Position numbers and translations under genes: made by a program. Positions 35,917 through 47,530 of a DNA stretch of 64,000 nucleotides are shown here, piece after piece. Source of the stretch: Pseudomonas asiatica (GTDB lineage: Bacteria; Pseudomonadota; Gammaproteobacteria; Pseudomonadales; Pseudomonadaceae); assembly GCF_009932335.1 (NCBI RefSeq), contig NZ_BLJF01000003.1, positions 372,001 through 436,000 on the forward strand, read 5' to 3'. How positions within the stretch are numbered: the first letter of the stretch is position 1; each line of letters opens with the position of its first letter. The notes under the pieces were generated by a model. It made no database searches. It was not told where the DNA came from and saw only the letters and a program-made list of their open reading frames with translations.

Positions 35917-37212
35917 ATGGACCTGATCCTGCTGGCCGTGCCGTTCTTCTTCGTGCTGATCGCCGTCGAACTGCTGGCCGACCGTGTGCGCGGCCAGCGC
36001 AACTTCACCCTGGCCGACTCGATCAACAGCCTCAGCACCGGTGCGCTGTCGACCAGTACCGGGTTGCTGACCAAAGGGGTGGGGCTGGTGACCTATGCCC
36101 TGGCGTTCGAACACATGGCGTTGCTGCGCCTGCCGCCGCAGGCCTGGTGGGTGTGGTTGCTGGCCTTTGTCCTGTACGACTTCTGCTACTACTGGCTGCA
36201 TCGTCTTGGCCACGAGCGCAACGTGCTGTGGGCTGCGCATTCGGTGCATCATCAGAGCGAGGAGTACAACCTCACCACGGCGCTGCGCCAGACCAGCAGT
36301 GGGTTCATCTTCTCGTGGCTGTTCTACCTGCCGCTGGCGTTGCTCGGTGTGCCGCCGCTGGTGTTCATCACGGTGGCATCGCTCAACCTGCTGTACCAGT
36401 TCTGGGTGCATACCCGGCACATTCCCAAGCTGGGCTGGCTTGAGTGGGTGTTGATCACGCCATCCAACCATCGCGTCCACCATGCGCAAAATCCTGCTTA
36501 CTTGGATCGCAATTACGGCGGCGTGTTCATTCTCTGGGATCGTCTGTTCGGCACCTTCAAAGAGGAGGACCCAGCCGAGCCGGTGGTGTTCGGGGTGACC
36601 ACGCCGCTGGCCAGCTGGAACCCGCTGTGGGCCAACCTGCAGTTCTATGCCCAGCTCTGGCACGACGCCCGGCGCACCGACAGCCTGTGGGACAAGCTGC
36701 GCATCTGGTTCATGCCCACCGGCTGGCGCCCGGCCGATGTGGCCGCACGCTACCCGCAGGCCAAGCAGGACCTGGCGTTGTTTCGCAAGTTCGAGGTTGC
36801 CTTGGGCCGTGCGCAGCAGGCCTATGTGGCGGCGCAATTCGTGGGTTACGTGGCGCTAGGCAGCTATCTGATGGAGGTGGCCGAGCGCGTGCCAATCGCC
36901 GCCCTGGTACTTGGCTGGGCGCAGATGGCGTTTGGCTTGTTCGTACTTGGCGCGCTGCTGGAGAACCGACCATGGGCCATACGCCTGGAGTTGGTACGGT
37001 TGCTGGCAAATGCGCCGGCGCTTTACCTGGCGGGCGCACTGGGCCTAGCGGTGGTCGTGCCGCCGACCTGGTTGTTCCTCGTGGCTTACAGCCTGCTCAG
37101 CCTCTGGGGCCTGGGCTTTGCCCGCCGCCTTGCGCTCCGCGCGCAACGTGCGGAAGCGCCGGCGCAGCCACAACAGGCCGCCCAGCGCCAACAGGCCACC
37201 GAGCACCCATAG
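35917..37212 (+). CDS. sterol desaturase / fatty acid hydroxylase family membrane protein
   Basis: 431 residues with several membrane segments. The di-iron histidine clusters are complete: HRLGHE, HSVHHQSEE and, after HTRHIPK, NHRVHHAQN. The family hydroxylates or desaturates lipids. The C-terminal 130 residues add further hydrophobic segments and an Ala/Gln-rich tail. The last 168 bases overlap antiparallel with the DedA gene. The substrate is unknown. Confidence 0.88.
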   Translation: MDLILLAVPFFFVLIAVELLADRVRGQRNFTLADSINSLSTGALSTSTGLLTKGVGLVTYALAFEHMALLRLPPQAWWVWLLAFVLYDFCYYWLHRLGHERNVLWAAHSVHHQSEEYNLTTALRQTSSGFIFSWLFYLPLALLGVPPLVFITVASLNLLYQFWVHTRHIPKLGWLEWVLITPSNHRVHHAQNPAYLDRNYGGVFILWDRLFGTFKEEDPAEPVVFGVTTPLASWNPLWANLQFYAQLWHDARRTDSLWDKLRIWFMPTGWRPADVAARYPQAKQDLALFRKFEVALGRAQQAYVAAQFVGYVALGSYLMEVAERVPIAALVLGWAQMAFGLFVLGALLENRPWAIRLELVRLLANAPALYLAGALGLAVVVPPTWLFLVAYSLLSLWGLGFARRLALRAQRAEAPAQPQQAAQRQQATEHP

Positions 37213-37689
37213 CTCGTAGCGCTTCACGTTGCCCAGCAGGCCTTCAAGGATGGCGCCGAAGTGATACGCGGCCGCGCCCAGGGCCACTGCCCAGATGGCC
37301 GCGCCGATACCGTTCAGCAGCAAATAGCGGCGTGGCGGGTAGCCGGACAGGCCAATGGCCACCGGCATGACCGTGCGCAAGCCATAGACGAAGCGGAAAC
37401 TCAGTACCCAGATGTCGGGGTGGCGACGGATGTGGTCCAGCGCCCGGTCACCCATCGCCTGCCAGCGTGGCTTGCGCGCCAGGATCCTGCGCCCGTGGCG
37501 GCGGCCCATGAAGTACCACAGCTGGTCGCCGGCATAACTGCCGAAAAATGCCACCAGACACACCAGGTTGATGTCCATGTAACCGCGGAACGCAAGGAAT
37601 CCTGCAAGCACCAGGATGGTCTCGCCTTCGAAGAAGGTGCCTAGAAAAAGGGCGAAGTAGCCGAAATCCTGCAGGAATTGTTGAAGCAT
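37045..37689 (-). CDS. DedA-family membrane protein
   Basis: 214 residues from the ATG at 37689 (MLQQFLQDFGYFALFLGTFFEGE). It has the family motifs FEGETILVLAGFLAF, GDQLWYFMGRRHGRR and FRFVYGLRTVMPVAIG, with a basic C-terminal tail. DedA proteins are linked to lipid flipping and envelope energy balance. An in-frame longer start at 37866 would add residues without family similarity. It overlaps the convergent desaturase gene by 168 bases. Confidence 0.88.
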   Translation of the reverse strand: MLQQFLQDFGYFALFLGTFFEGETILVLAGFLAFRGYMDINLVCLVAFFGSYAGDQLWYFMGRRHGRRILARKPRWQAMGDRALDHIRRHPDIWVLSFRFVYGLRTVMPVAIGLSGYPPRRYLLLNGIGAAIWAVALGAAAYHFGAILEGLLGNVKRYELWVLGGLLALGGLLWLRRRFRTLRAERKAAGKAQAPEAEQAVSHEEQPGRRHDHR

Positions 37690-37902
37690 TTTCTGAGGTG
37701 CTGGCGAAATGAACGCGAAGCCTACCCCTTCGCGCGCGTTCGTGAAAGTGTCCAGATGTGTCTCGACATGAACAATTCCTGCTTGGAGAATGCCAGAAGC
37801 CACGCGCCACGGCTTGCCCTGGCGTGTAACACAGGCGTCATAATGGGCGCTTATCTTGCCGCTCAATAGATGATAGGGCGTTAACGTCCTCAGGAACGCC
37901 AG

Positions 37903-40143
37903 ATGAATAATGAAGTGCTAACCCCTGTCGCGATCAAGGATGCTCAGGAACTCCCCGAAGAGATGGTGCAGACCCCGCCAGACCTGCCGCCAGCGCCCCT
38001 GCCTGCCGAACCGGTGGCAGAGACTGCGGCCCCGGCCCCTGCGCCGGCCCCGGCGATCGTCATCCCAGGCCTGGACGACAGCAGCCTGTACATTCATCGC
38101 GAACTCTCGCAGCTGCAGTTCAATATCCGTGTGCTGGAGCAGGCGCTGGACGAGAACTACCCGCTGCTCGAACGCCTCAAGTTCCTGTTGATCTTCTCCA
38201 GCAACCTCGACGAATTCTTCGAGATCCGCGTCGCCGGCCTGAAGAAGCAGATCAACTTTGCCCGTGAACAGGCCGGTGCCGACGGCCTGCAGCCGCACCA
38301 GGCGCTGGCGCGTATCAGCGACCTGGTGCACAGCGAAGTGGAGCGCCAGTACGCGATCCTCAACGACGTGCTGCTGCCCGAGCTGGAAAAGCACCATATC
38401 CGCTTCATCCGCCGGCGTTACTGGACGCCCAAGCTCAAGACCTGGGTGCGCCGCTACTTCCGCGACGAAATCGCCCCGATCATCACCCCGATCGGCCTCG
38501 ACCCGACCCACCCGTTCCCGCTGCTGGTGAACAAGAGTCTCAACTTCATCGTCGAGCTCGAGGGTGTCGACGCCTTCGGCCGCGATTCGGGCCTGGCGAT
38601 CATCCCGGCCCCGCGCCTGCTACCGCGGGTCATCCGGGTGCCGGAAGAGGTGGGTGGGCCGGGCGCCAACTATGTGTTCCTGTCGTCGATGATCCACGCG
38701 CACGCCGACGACTTGTTCCAGGGCATGAAGGTGAAGGGCTGCTACCAGTTCCGCCTGACCCGTAACGCCGACCTGGCGCTGGACTCCGAAGAGGTCGATG
38801 ACTTGGCCCGCGCGCTGCGCGGCGAGCTGTTCTCGCGCCGCTACGGTGACGCCGTTCGCCTGGAGGTGGCCGACACCTGCCCGAAACACCTGTCGGACTA
38901 CCTGCTCAAGCAGTTCAGCCTCAGCGAAAGCGAGCTTTACCAGGTCAACGGCCCGGTCAACCTTACCCGCCTGTTCAGCATCACTGGCCTGGACAGCCAC
39001 CCCGAGTTGCAGTACACGCCGTTCACCCCGGCGATCCCCAAGCTGCTGCAGAACGCCGACAACATATTCAGCGTGATCGGCAAGCAGGATATCCTGCTGA
39101 TGCACCCGTTCGAGTCCTTCACCCCGGTGATCGACCTGCTGCGCCAGGCCGCCAAGGACCCGCACGTGCTTGCCGTGCGCCAGACCCTGTACCGTTCCGG
39201 GGCCAACTCGGAAATCGTCGATGCGCTGGTGGACGCGGCGCGTAACGGCAAGGAGGTCACTGCGGTGATCGAGTTGCGGGCGCGCTTCGACGAAGAGTCC
39301 AACCTGCAGATGGCCAGCCGCCTGCAAGCGGCCGGTGCGGTGGTGATCTACGGCGTGGTCGGCTTCAAGACCCACGCCAAGATGATGCTGATTCTGCGCC
39401 GAGAGCACGGCGAGATCGTGCGTTATGCGCACCTGGGCACCGGTAACTACCACGCCGGCAACGCCCGCCTGTATACCGACTACAGCCTGCTGACCTCCGA
39501 CGACGCCCTCACCGAGGACGTCGGCAAGCTGTTCAGCCAGTTGATCGGCATGGGCAAGACCCTGCGCATGAAGAAGCTGCTGCACGCGCCGTTCACCCTG
39601 AAGAAGGGCATGCTCGACATGATCGCGCGGGAAACCCAGTTTGCCCTCGAAGGCAAGCCGGCGCATATCATCGCCAAGTTCAACTCGCTGACCGACGCGA
39701 AGGTCATCAAGGCGCTGTACAAGGCCAGCCAGTCGGGCGTGAAGATCGACCTGGTGGTGCGTGGCATGTGCTGCCTGCGCCCAGGCATTCCGGGGGTTTC
39801 GCACAACATCCAGGTGCGCTCGATCATCGGCCGCTTCCTCGAGCACACGCGGGTGTTCTACTTCCTCAATGGCGGCGAAGAGCAGATCTACCTGTCCAGT
39901 GCCGACTGGATGGAGCGCAACCTCGACAAGCGCGTCGAAACCTGCTTCCCGGTGGAAGGCAAGAAGCTGTTGCTGCGGGTGAAGAAGGAGCTGGAAGGCT
40001 ACCTGACCGATAACACCCACGCCTGGACCCTGCAGCCGGACGGGCGCTATGTGCGCAGCACGCCGACCGGCAACCAGAACCCGCGCAGTGCCCAGGCGAC
40101 CCTGCTGGAGCGCCTGAGCAACCCGGTCCTCAACGTACGCTGA
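37903..40143 (+). CDS. ppk1: polyphosphate kinase Ppk1
   Basis: 746 residues. A Pro/Ala-rich leader of about 55 residues precedes the conserved [22 protein letters not shown]. The catalytic histidines lie in [19 protein letters not shown] and [13 protein letters not shown]. It makes polyphosphate from ATP reversibly. The N-terminal extension is longer than in enteric enzymes. Its stop lies 14 bases inside convergent ppx. Confidence 0.96.
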   Translation: MNNEVLTPVAIKDAQELPEEMVQTPPDLPPAPLPAEPVAETAAPAPAPAPAIVIPGLDDSSLYIHRELSQLQFNIRVLEQALDENYPLLERLKFLLIFSSNLDEFFEIRVAGLKKQINFAREQAGADGLQPHQALARISDLVHSEVERQYAILNDVLLPELEKHHIRFIRRRYWTPKLKTWVRRYFRDEIAPIITPIGLDPTHPFPLLVNKSLNFIVELEGVDAFGRDSGLAIIPAPRLLPRVIRVPEEVGGPGANYVFLSSMIHAHADDLFQGMKVKGCYQFRLTRNADLALDSEEVDDLARALRGELFSRRYGDAVRLEVADTCPKHLSDYLLKQFSLSESELYQVNGPVNLTRLFSITGLDSHPELQYTPFTPAIPKLLQNADNIFSVIGKQDILLMHPFESFTPVIDLLRQAAKDPHVLAVRQTLYRSGANSEIVDALVDAARNGKEVTAVIELRARFDEESNLQMASRLQAAGAVVIYGVVGFKTHAKMMLILRREHGEIVRYAHLGTGNYHAGNARLYTDYSLLTSDDALTEDVGKLFSQLIGMGKTLRMKKLLHAPFTLKKGMLDMIARETQFALEGKPAHIIAKFNSLTDAKVIKALYKASQSGVKIDLVVRGMCCLRPGIPGVSHNIQVRSIIGRFLEHTRVFYFLNGGEEQIYLSSADWMERNLDKRVETCFPVEGKKLLLRVKKELEGYLTDNTHAWTLQPDGRYVRSTPTGNQNPRSAQATLLERLSNPVLNVR

Positions 40144-41632
40144 GGACGAAGCCGACCCGGGCCAGCCACTCCGCCTCGTTGGCGAAGTCGGCCTGGGTCA
40201 GCTGGTTCTGTTCCAGCCAGCCCTCCGGGAAGGCGACATCGAGGCTGCTGTCGGCAGCCTTGAGCTCGACCTTCGGCATCTGCTGATTGCCACGGATGTG
40301 GTGGAACAGGATGGCGAAGCGCAGCAGCACGCACAGGCGCAGCAGCTTGACTCCTTCCTCGCCCAGTTCGGCGATCTTGTCCTTTGGGATGTTGCGGCGA
40401 TGGCCGCGTACCAGCAAGGCCATCATCTGCTGGTCCTCGCGGGAGAAGCCCGACAGGTCGGAGTGCTCGATCAGGTAGGCGCCGTGCTTGTGGTAATGGT
40501 AGTGGGCGATATCCAGGCCGATTTCGTGCACTTTCGCCGCCCAGCCCAGTAGATCGCGCCAGTTCCCGTCTTTGAGGTCCCACGCGTCGGCCACCTGGTC
40601 GAAGGCGTGCAATGCCTTGCGCTCGACGCGCGCGGCCTGGCCCTGATCCACGTGGTAGCGCTCCATCAGCGAGTTCAGGGTGCGTTCGCGCACGTCTTCG
40701 TGGTGGTGGCGGCCCAGCAGGTCGAACAGCACGCCTTCGCGCAGGGCGCCGTCGCAGTGGTCCATGCGCTGCAGTTCCAGGGCATCGAAGATCGCTTCGA
40801 GAATCGCCAGGCCCGCCGGGAAGATGGTGCGGCGGTCCGGCTTGACGCCTTCGAAGTCGATCTTGTCGACCTCTCCCAGCTTGAACAGCTTGCGTTTGAC
40901 CCAGGCCAGCCCTTCGGCGTTGACCTCGCCATTGCCCAGGCCGCCTGCCTTGATGGCGGCGCCGATGGCACGAATGGTACCGGACGAGCCGATGGCCTCG
41001 TCCCAGGTCAGGCGGTGCAGGGCATTCTCGATGCTCATCAGCTCCAGGCGCGCGGCGGTGTAGGCCTGGGCGTAGCGGGCCGGGGTTATCTTGCCGTCGC
41101 GGAAGTAGCGCTGGGTGAAGCTTACACAGCCCATCTGAAGGCTTTCGCGCAGCAGCGGCTCGAAGCGCTGGCCGATGATGAACTCGGTACTGCCGCCGCC
41201 GATATCGGCCACCAGGCGCTTGCCGGGGGTGTCGGCCAGGGTGTGCGACACGCCCAGGTAGATCAGGCGCGCTTCTTCACGGCCGGAGATCACCTCGACC
41301 GGGTGGCCAAGGATGGCTTCGGCGCGCTGGATGAATTCGTTGCGGTTGCGCGCTTCGCGCAAGGCGTTGGTACCGACGATGCGCACGGAGCCTGCCGGCA
41401 TGCCGTTGATCAGTTGGGAAAAGCGCTTGAGGCAATCCAGGCCTCGTTCCATTGCCTCTTCGCTGAGCATGCGTTCTTCGTCGATGCCGGCGGCCAGTTG
41501 AACCTTCTCGCCGAGCCGCTCGAGAATGCGGATTTCGGTATGGTGGGCCTTGGCCACGACCATGTGGAAGCTGTTGGAGCCAAGGTCGATGGCGGCGATC
41601 AGGGACAAGTTCTTCGCGATGGTATGCGGCAT
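40130..41632 (-). CDS. ppx: exopolyphosphatase Ppx
   Basis: 500 residues from the ATG at 41632 ([21 protein letters not shown]). The ASKHA phosphate-binding loops are [15 protein letters not shown] and [13 protein letters not shown]. The C-terminal HD-like part follows. It degrades polyphosphate and often pppGpp. It is tail-to-tail with ppk1, so synthesis and breakdown genes share a terminator zone. Confidence 0.95.
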   Translation of the reverse strand: MPHTIAKNLSLIAAIDLGSNSFHMVVAKAHHTEIRILERLGEKVQLAAGIDEERMLSEEAMERGLDCLKRFSQLINGMPAGSVRIVGTNALREARNRNEFIQRAEAILGHPVEVISGREEARLIYLGVSHTLADTPGKRLVADIGGGSTEFIIGQRFEPLLRESLQMGCVSFTQRYFRDGKITPARYAQAYTAARLELMSIENALHRLTWDEAIGSSGTIRAIGAAIKAGGLGNGEVNAEGLAWVKRKLFKLGEVDKIDFEGVKPDRRTIFPAGLAILEAIFDALELQRMDHCDGALREGVLFDLLGRHHHEDVRERTLNSLMERYHVDQGQAARVERKALHAFDQVADAWDLKDGNWRDLLGWAAKVHEIGLDIAHYHYHKHGAYLIEHSDLSGFSREDQQMMALLVRGHRRNIPKDKIAELGEEGVKLLRLCVLLRFAILFHHIRGNQQMPKVELKAADSSLDVAFPEGWLEQNQLTQADFANEAEWLARVGFVLSVR

Positions 41633-41888
41633 GATCTGGTTGTTCTCGGTCGTTAACCCGGCAATCGTGCCACGATAGCAGGCTGTCGCCAACGCGTGGC
41701 ACACAGCCGTTGAGCTGGCCTTGATGCAAGGCAATGTGCCATTCGATGCTATGACGTTTGCATGACAGTTTCGATTCGTGGCGTCTTGCACAACTATAGT
41801 TACACTCAATCGTCCGCGGCTTCCTGTAGGAGACGGGTGCGGCTATGATGGGCAACGTTTTTTATTGCTTACGACCTTGGAGATTTCC

Positions 41889-42215
41889 ATGAGCGACAAA
41901 ATCAAACACGTCACCGACGCCAGCTTCGAAGCCGACGTACTGCAGGCTCAAGGCCCGGTGCTGGTCGACTACTGGGCTGAATGGTGCGGCCCATGCAAGA
42001 TGATCGCTCCGGTTCTGGACGACATCGCTGCCACCTACGAGGGCAAGCTGACCGTCGCCAAGCTGAACATCGACGAGAACCAGGAAACCCCGGCCAAGCA
42101 CGGCGTGCGTGGTATCCCGACGCTGATGCTGTTCAAGAACGGCAACGTCGAAGCCACCAAGGTCGGCGCCCTGTCCAAATCGCAGCTGGCCGCGTTCCTC
42201 GACGCCCACCTGTGA
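41889..42215 (+). CDS. trxA: thioredoxin TrxA
   Basis: 108 residues with [14 protein letters not shown] active site and cis-Pro loop RGIPTLMLF. It is a cytoplasmic disulfide reductant reduced by TrxB. GGAGA lies before the ATG, and a terminator follows. Confidence 0.97.
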   Translation: MSDKIKHVTDASFEADVLQAQGPVLVDYWAEWCGPCKMIAPVLDDIAATYEGKLTVAKLNIDENQETPAKHGVRGIPTLMLFKNGNVEATKVGALSKSQLAAFLDAHL

Positions 42216-42224
42216 TGTAAAAAA

Positions 42225-42249
42225 GCCCCGCAGATGCGGGGTTTTTTTT
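42225..42249 (+). terminator. intrinsic terminator of trxA
   Basis: CCCCGC-AGAT-GCGGGG stem followed by eight T. Confidence 0.93.
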
Positions 42250-42272
42250 GCCTCTGCAAAGGCAGTCTTGCC

Positions 42273-42366
42273 CATGTAGGAGCAGCCTTGTGCTGCGAAA
42301 GGGCCGGTAAGGCTGACGTTGTCGCTGCGGTTGATGGCCTCTTCGCAGCACAAGGCTGCTCCTACG
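42273..42366. repeat. inverted REP pair, GCTGCGAAG class
   Basis: TGTAGGAGCAGCCTTGTGCTGC and the inverted CAGCACAAGGCTGCTCCTAC, in the 373-base gap between trxA and rho. Confidence 0.78.
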
Positions 42367-42568
42367 GGCAGGTGTGTTGCAGCTGAAAATGGCAGGGCAA
42401 AACCACTAGACGCAGAAAAAAGCAAGTGTTACATTCGGCCTCGCACTGCTTCTCCAGTGCCCTCTACACGCCGTCGCCGAAGCATCCCTAATTCGAATCA
42501 GTACGCGATCTTGTCGCCATCTAGCGGCGCGGCCTCATTAAGCCAGAAGCTTAATTCTCCCTTCTTAC

Positions 42569-42588
42569 ATGATTACGTCATTCCCCTT

Positions 42589-42592
<4 letters not shown>
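42569..42592 (+). other. possible seven-codon leader ORF overlapping the rho start
   Basis: The frame ATG ATT ACG TCA TTC CCC TTA TGA ends by overlapping the ATG of rho. Neither it nor rho has a clear Shine-Dalgarno sequence. It could couple translation to rho, or be chance. Confidence 0.3.
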
Positions 42593-43848
<1,256 letters not shown>

Positions 43849-43870
43849 GCGTTTCAGGCCGGATTTGATT

Positions 43871-43988
43871 GGGGCTGCTTCGCAGCCCATCGCCGGCAAG
43901 CCAGCTCCCACAGGTACTGTACAGCTCTTGAAGCTTGTGCGGACTCTGTGGGAGCTGGCTTGCCGGCGATGGGGCGCGAAGCGGCCCC
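43871..43988. repeat. inverted REP pair, CCGGCAAGCCAGCTCC class
   Basis: GGGGCTGCTTCGCAGC with ATCGCCGGCAAGCCAGCTCC, and the inverted GGAGCTGGCTTGCCGGCGAT with a GGGGCGCGAAGCGGCCCC hairpin. Confidence 0.78.
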
Positions 43989-44067
43989 AAGTCATTTTTG
44001 GCCATTGGGTACTGAACGGCGCTACACTCTGCACCCCCGACCGATACGGCCAACATGAGGCTTCTGC

Positions 44068-45534
44068 ATGCAGTATCGCGACTTGCGCGACTTCATCCGT
44101 GGCCTGGAACAGCGCGGCGAGCTCAAGCGCATCCAGGTTCCGATCTCCCCCGTCCTGGAAATGACCGAGGTCTGCGACCGCACCTTGCGTGCCAAGGGCC
44201 CTGCATTGCTGTTCGAAAAGCCCACCGGCTTCGACATCCCGGTGCTGGGCAACCTGTTCGGCACCCCGGAACGTGTGGCCATGGGCATGGGCGCCGAGTC
44301 GGTCGATGAACTGCGGGAAATCGGCAAGCTGCTGGCCTTCCTCAAGGAGCCCGAGCCGCCGAAGGGTCTGAAGGATGCCTGGTCCAAGCTTCCGATCTTC
44401 AAGAAAGTCGTGTCGATGGCGCCGAAAGTGGTCAAGGACGCGGTGTGTCAGGAAGTGGTCATCGAGGGCGATGACGTCGACCTCGGCGCTCTGCCAATCC
44501 AGCACTGCTGGCCGGGCGACGTGGCACCGCTGATCACCTGGGGCCTTACCGTCACCCGCGGCCCGAACAAGGACCGTCAGAACCTGGGCATCTACCGCCA
44601 GCAGGTTATCGGCCGCAACAAGGTCATCATGCGCTGGCTCAGCCACCGTGGCGGCGCCCTGGACTACCGCGAATGGTGTGAGAAGAACCCTGGCCAGCCG
44701 TTCCCGGTCGCCGTGGCCCTGGGCGCCGACCCGGCCACCATCCTCGGCGCCGTGACCCCGGTGCCGGACACCCTCTCCGAGTATGCCTTCGCCGGCCTGC
44801 TGCGTGGCAACCGCACCGAACTGGTCAAGTGCCGGGGCAGCAACCTGCAGGTACCGGCCACCGCCGAAATCATCCTGGAAGGCGTGATCCACCCGGGCGA
44901 AATGGCCCCGGAAGGCCCGTATGGCGACCACACCGGCTACTACAACGAAGTGGACAGCTTCCCGGTGTTCACCGTGGAGCGCATCACCCATCGGCAGAAA
45001 CCGATCTACCACAGCACCTACACCGGCCGGCCGCCAGATGAGCCGGCGATCCTCGGCGTGGCGCTGAACGAAGTGTTTGTGCCGATCCTGCAGAAGCAGT
45101 TCCCGGAAATCGTCGATTTCTATCTGCCACCGGAAGGCTGCTCGTATCGCATGGCGGTGGTGACCATGAAGAAGCAGTACCCGGGCCACGCCAAGCGCGT
45201 GATGCTGGGTGTGTGGTCGTTCCTGCGACAGTTCATGTACACCAAGTTCGTTATTGTCACCGATGACGATATCAATGCCCGTGACTGGAATGACGTGATC
45301 TGGGCCATCACCACACGCATGGACCCCAAGCGTGATACGGTGATGATCGACAACACCCCGATCGACTACCTGGACTTCGCGTCACCGGTATCCGGGCTGG
45401 GGTCGAAGATGGGCCTGGATGCCACGCACAAGTGGCCGGGCGAGACTACACGCGAATGGGGACGGGTCATCGTCAAGGACGAAGCCGTCACCCGCCGTAT
45501 CGATGAGCTGTGGGATCAGTTGGGAATAGATTGA
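44068..45534 (+). CDS. ubiD: UbiD decarboxylase
   Basis: 488 residues starting [19 protein letters not shown]. It carries the prenylated-flavin-dependent decarboxylase motifs ([26 protein letters not shown], catalytic Glu region). It decarboxylates 4-hydroxy-3-polyprenylbenzoate in ubiquinone synthesis. Its stop overlaps the ATG of the next gene. Confidence 0.96.
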   Translation: MQYRDLRDFIRGLEQRGELKRIQVPISPVLEMTEVCDRTLRAKGPALLFEKPTGFDIPVLGNLFGTPERVAMGMGAESVDELREIGKLLAFLKEPEPPKGLKDAWSKLPIFKKVVSMAPKVVKDAVCQEVVIEGDDVDLGALPIQHCWPGDVAPLITWGLTVTRGPNKDRQNLGIYRQQVIGRNKVIMRWLSHRGGALDYREWCEKNPGQPFPVAVALGADPATILGAVTPVPDTLSEYAFAGLLRGNRTELVKCRGSNLQVPATAEIILEGVIHPGEMAPEGPYGDHTGYYNEVDSFPVFTVERITHRQKPIYHSTYTGRPPDEPAILGVALNEVFVPILQKQFPEIVDFYLPPEGCSYRMAVVTMKKQYPGHAKRVMLGVWSFLRQFMYTKFVIVTDDDINARDWNDVIWAITTRMDPKRDTVMIDNTPIDYLDFASPVSGLGSKMGLDATHKWPGETTREWGRVIVKDEAVTRRIDELWDQLGID

Positions 45535-46502
45535 TGCAGGTAACGTTGCAGCCGTCCGGGGCGGTGCTGGCGCTCGAACCCGGGGAACGGATCCTGGATG
45601 GAGCGCGGCGGCTGGGCTATGACTGCCCGAACAGCTGCCGCAATGGCAATTGCCATGTCTGCGCCGCGTTGTTGGTCGAAGGCCGGGTACGCCAGGACGG
45701 CGAAGTCCTCGACCATGGCGAGCTGTTCACCTGTATTGCCGAACCGCTGGAGGACTGCGTGTTGCTCTGGGATGGTGTGCTCGCCCTTGGCGAGCTGCCG
45801 GTGCGCAAACTGGCGTGCAGTGTCAGTGAGTGCGTCGAGGTCGGTGGCGACGTCTGGCGCGTGCGGTTGCGCGCGCCGGCTGGCAGGCCGCCGCGCTATC
45901 ACGCGGGGCAGTACCTGATGATCGAGCGCGAAGGCGGCAAGCAGGCGGCGTTTTCGCTGGCTTCCGCACCCCATGCCGGACGCGAGCTGGAGCTGCATGT
46001 GCTGGCGCGCGAGCCCAGTGCGCTGCAACTTATCGAGCAGCTCAAGCGCGACGGCCTGGCGCGCATTGAAATGCCGTTCGGTGACACCCACCTGGCCGAG
46101 TTGCCCGATGGGCCGCTGGTGCTAATCGCTGCTGGCACCGGCATGGGTCAGATGCACAGCCTGGTCGAGCATTGCCGGGCACAGGGTTTCAAGCACCCGG
46201 TGCACCTGTACTGGGGCGTGCGTCGGCCCGAGGACTTCTACCAGATCGAGCACTGGGACGAGTGGCAGCGCCTGCCCAACCTGTTCCTGCACCAGGTGGT
46301 CAGCGACCTGTGCGGTTGGGAAGGCCGTTGCGGCATGCTGCATGAGGCGGTCTGCGAAGACATCGCCGATCTCAACAGCGTGCATGTATATGCCAGCGGC
46401 TCGCCGAACATGATCTATGCCACGCTCGACGCCTTGGTCGAAGCCGGCATGGATGCGCATCGCATGCGTGCCGATGTGTTTGCCTACGCACCGCGCGGCT
46501 AA
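45534..46502 (+). CDS. 2Fe-2S/FAD oxidoreductase, CDP-glucoseen-reductase-like
   Basis: 322 residues. An N-terminal plant-type ferredoxin has cysteines C35, C40, C43 and C67 (CPNSCRNGNCHVC). An FAD domain follows (RYHAGQYLMIE, FSLASAP) and then an NAD(P)H domain (LIAAGTGMGQMHSL, YWGVRRPEDFY). It is overlapped with ubiD by one base, so it may supply electrons near that step. The natural substrate is unknown; flavin reductase is plausible. Confidence 0.87.
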   Translation: MQVTLQPSGAVLALEPGERILDGARRLGYDCPNSCRNGNCHVCAALLVEGRVRQDGEVLDHGELFTCIAEPLEDCVLLWDGVLALGELPVRKLACSVSECVEVGGDVWRVRLRAPAGRPPRYHAGQYLMIEREGGKQAAFSLASAPHAGRELELHVLAREPSALQLIEQLKRDGLARIEMPFGDTHLAELPDGPLVLIAAGTGMGQMHSLVEHCRAQGFKHPVHLYWGVRRPEDFYQIEHWDEWQRLPNLFLHQVVSDLCGWEGRCGMLHEAVCEDIADLNSVHVYASGSPNMIYATLDALVEAGMDAHRMRADVFAYAPRG

Positions 46503-46747
46503 TAACTGGAGTTTGAAAGTATTGGTATAAGGCGGTAATTGTTACCGCCTTGGCTAATAACTTTCACAGTTGCTGAAACAGTACTTTCCAGTCGTCGGGA
46601 GCGAGGATGAAACTCTGGCGCGAGGGCTTGAGTATTCCTGCACTTCTGTCCTATGGTTACTGCAAGCGCCCTTGGTACAGAGGCTGGGGGCGCATCGTAA
46701 TCGAATCTCGCTACATCCGTAGTTCACAGGGATAATGGCGGCAGCTT

Positions 46748-47398
46748 ATGTCGGCACTTGAAAGTATGTCCTGGGAAGTTTCATATCCACCGACACTCGA
46801 CTTCGGTCAGCAACATACTCGCGAACAGTTGTTCAATTCCATGAAGACAACCATGTCTCGCCATCAGGGTGGGCCGGTGTGGCTGTTCGCCTATGGTTCG
46901 TTGATCTGGCGACCGGAGTGCAACTCGGTGGAGCGCCAGCGCGCGCGGGTGCATGGTTACCACCGTGGCTTGTACCTGTGGTCGCATGAGCACCGTGGCA
47001 CCCCGGAAACCCCTGGCCTGGTGTTCGGCCTGGACCGTGGTGGCTCCTGCAGCGGTTTTGCCTACCGGCTGGATGACAGCAGCCTGGACGATTCGCTGAT
47101 GGCCTTGTGGCAGCGCGAGATGCCGTACCCGGCGTACCGGCCGCACTGGCTCAGCTGCCGGTTGGGTGATGGCAGCAAGGTGCAGGCCCTGGGTTTCGTG
47201 CTGGAGCGGCATTTGCCGTGCTATGCCGGGAACCTGCCGGACACCCTGCTAAGCCAGATCCTGGCCAGTGCCAAGGGGCGCTATGGCACTACGCGTGATT
47301 ATGTCGAACAGACCTTGAATGCCCTGCGCAGCCACCAGATGCCCGATCGCAACCTGGAGGCGCGGTTCAGGCGCTGCCATAACCTGCGCGAAGTCTGA
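46748..47398 (+). CDS. ChaC-type gamma-glutamylcyclotransferase
   Basis: 216 residues. VWLFAYGSLIWRPEC is the ChaC signature, followed by GYHRGLYLWSHEHRGTPE and GLVFGLDRGGSCSGFAYRL. ChaC enzymes degrade glutathione to 5-oxoproline and Cys-Gly. The 245 bases upstream hold a GGCGGTAA/TTACCGCC hairpin at 46530 that may end the ubiD unit. Confidence 0.88.
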   Translation: MSALESMSWEVSYPPTLDFGQQHTREQLFNSMKTTMSRHQGGPVWLFAYGSLIWRPECNSVERQRARVHGYHRGLYLWSHEHRGTPETPGLVFGLDRGGSCSGFAYRLDDSSLDDSLMALWQREMPYPAYRPHWLSCRLGDGSKVQALGFVLERHLPCYAGNLPDTLLSQILASAKGRYGTTRDYVEQTLNALRSHQMPDRNLEARFRRCHNLREV

Positions 47399-47404
47399 TT
47401 GGCC

Positions 47405-47506
47405 TGCACCAGCCTCTTCGCGGGCACGCCCGCTCCCACAGGTACTCCACTGGCCTTGGACACTGTGGAGATCCTGTGGGAGCCGGCTTGCCGGCGATAG
47501 GGCCCT
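47405..47506. repeat. REP-like pair, mixed classes
   Basis: CTTCGCGGGCACGCCCGCTCCC then GTGGGAGCCGGCTTGCCGGC, between convergent genes. Confidence 0.72.
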
Positions 47507-47530
47507 GACAGGCAACAGATTTCTCAATCC

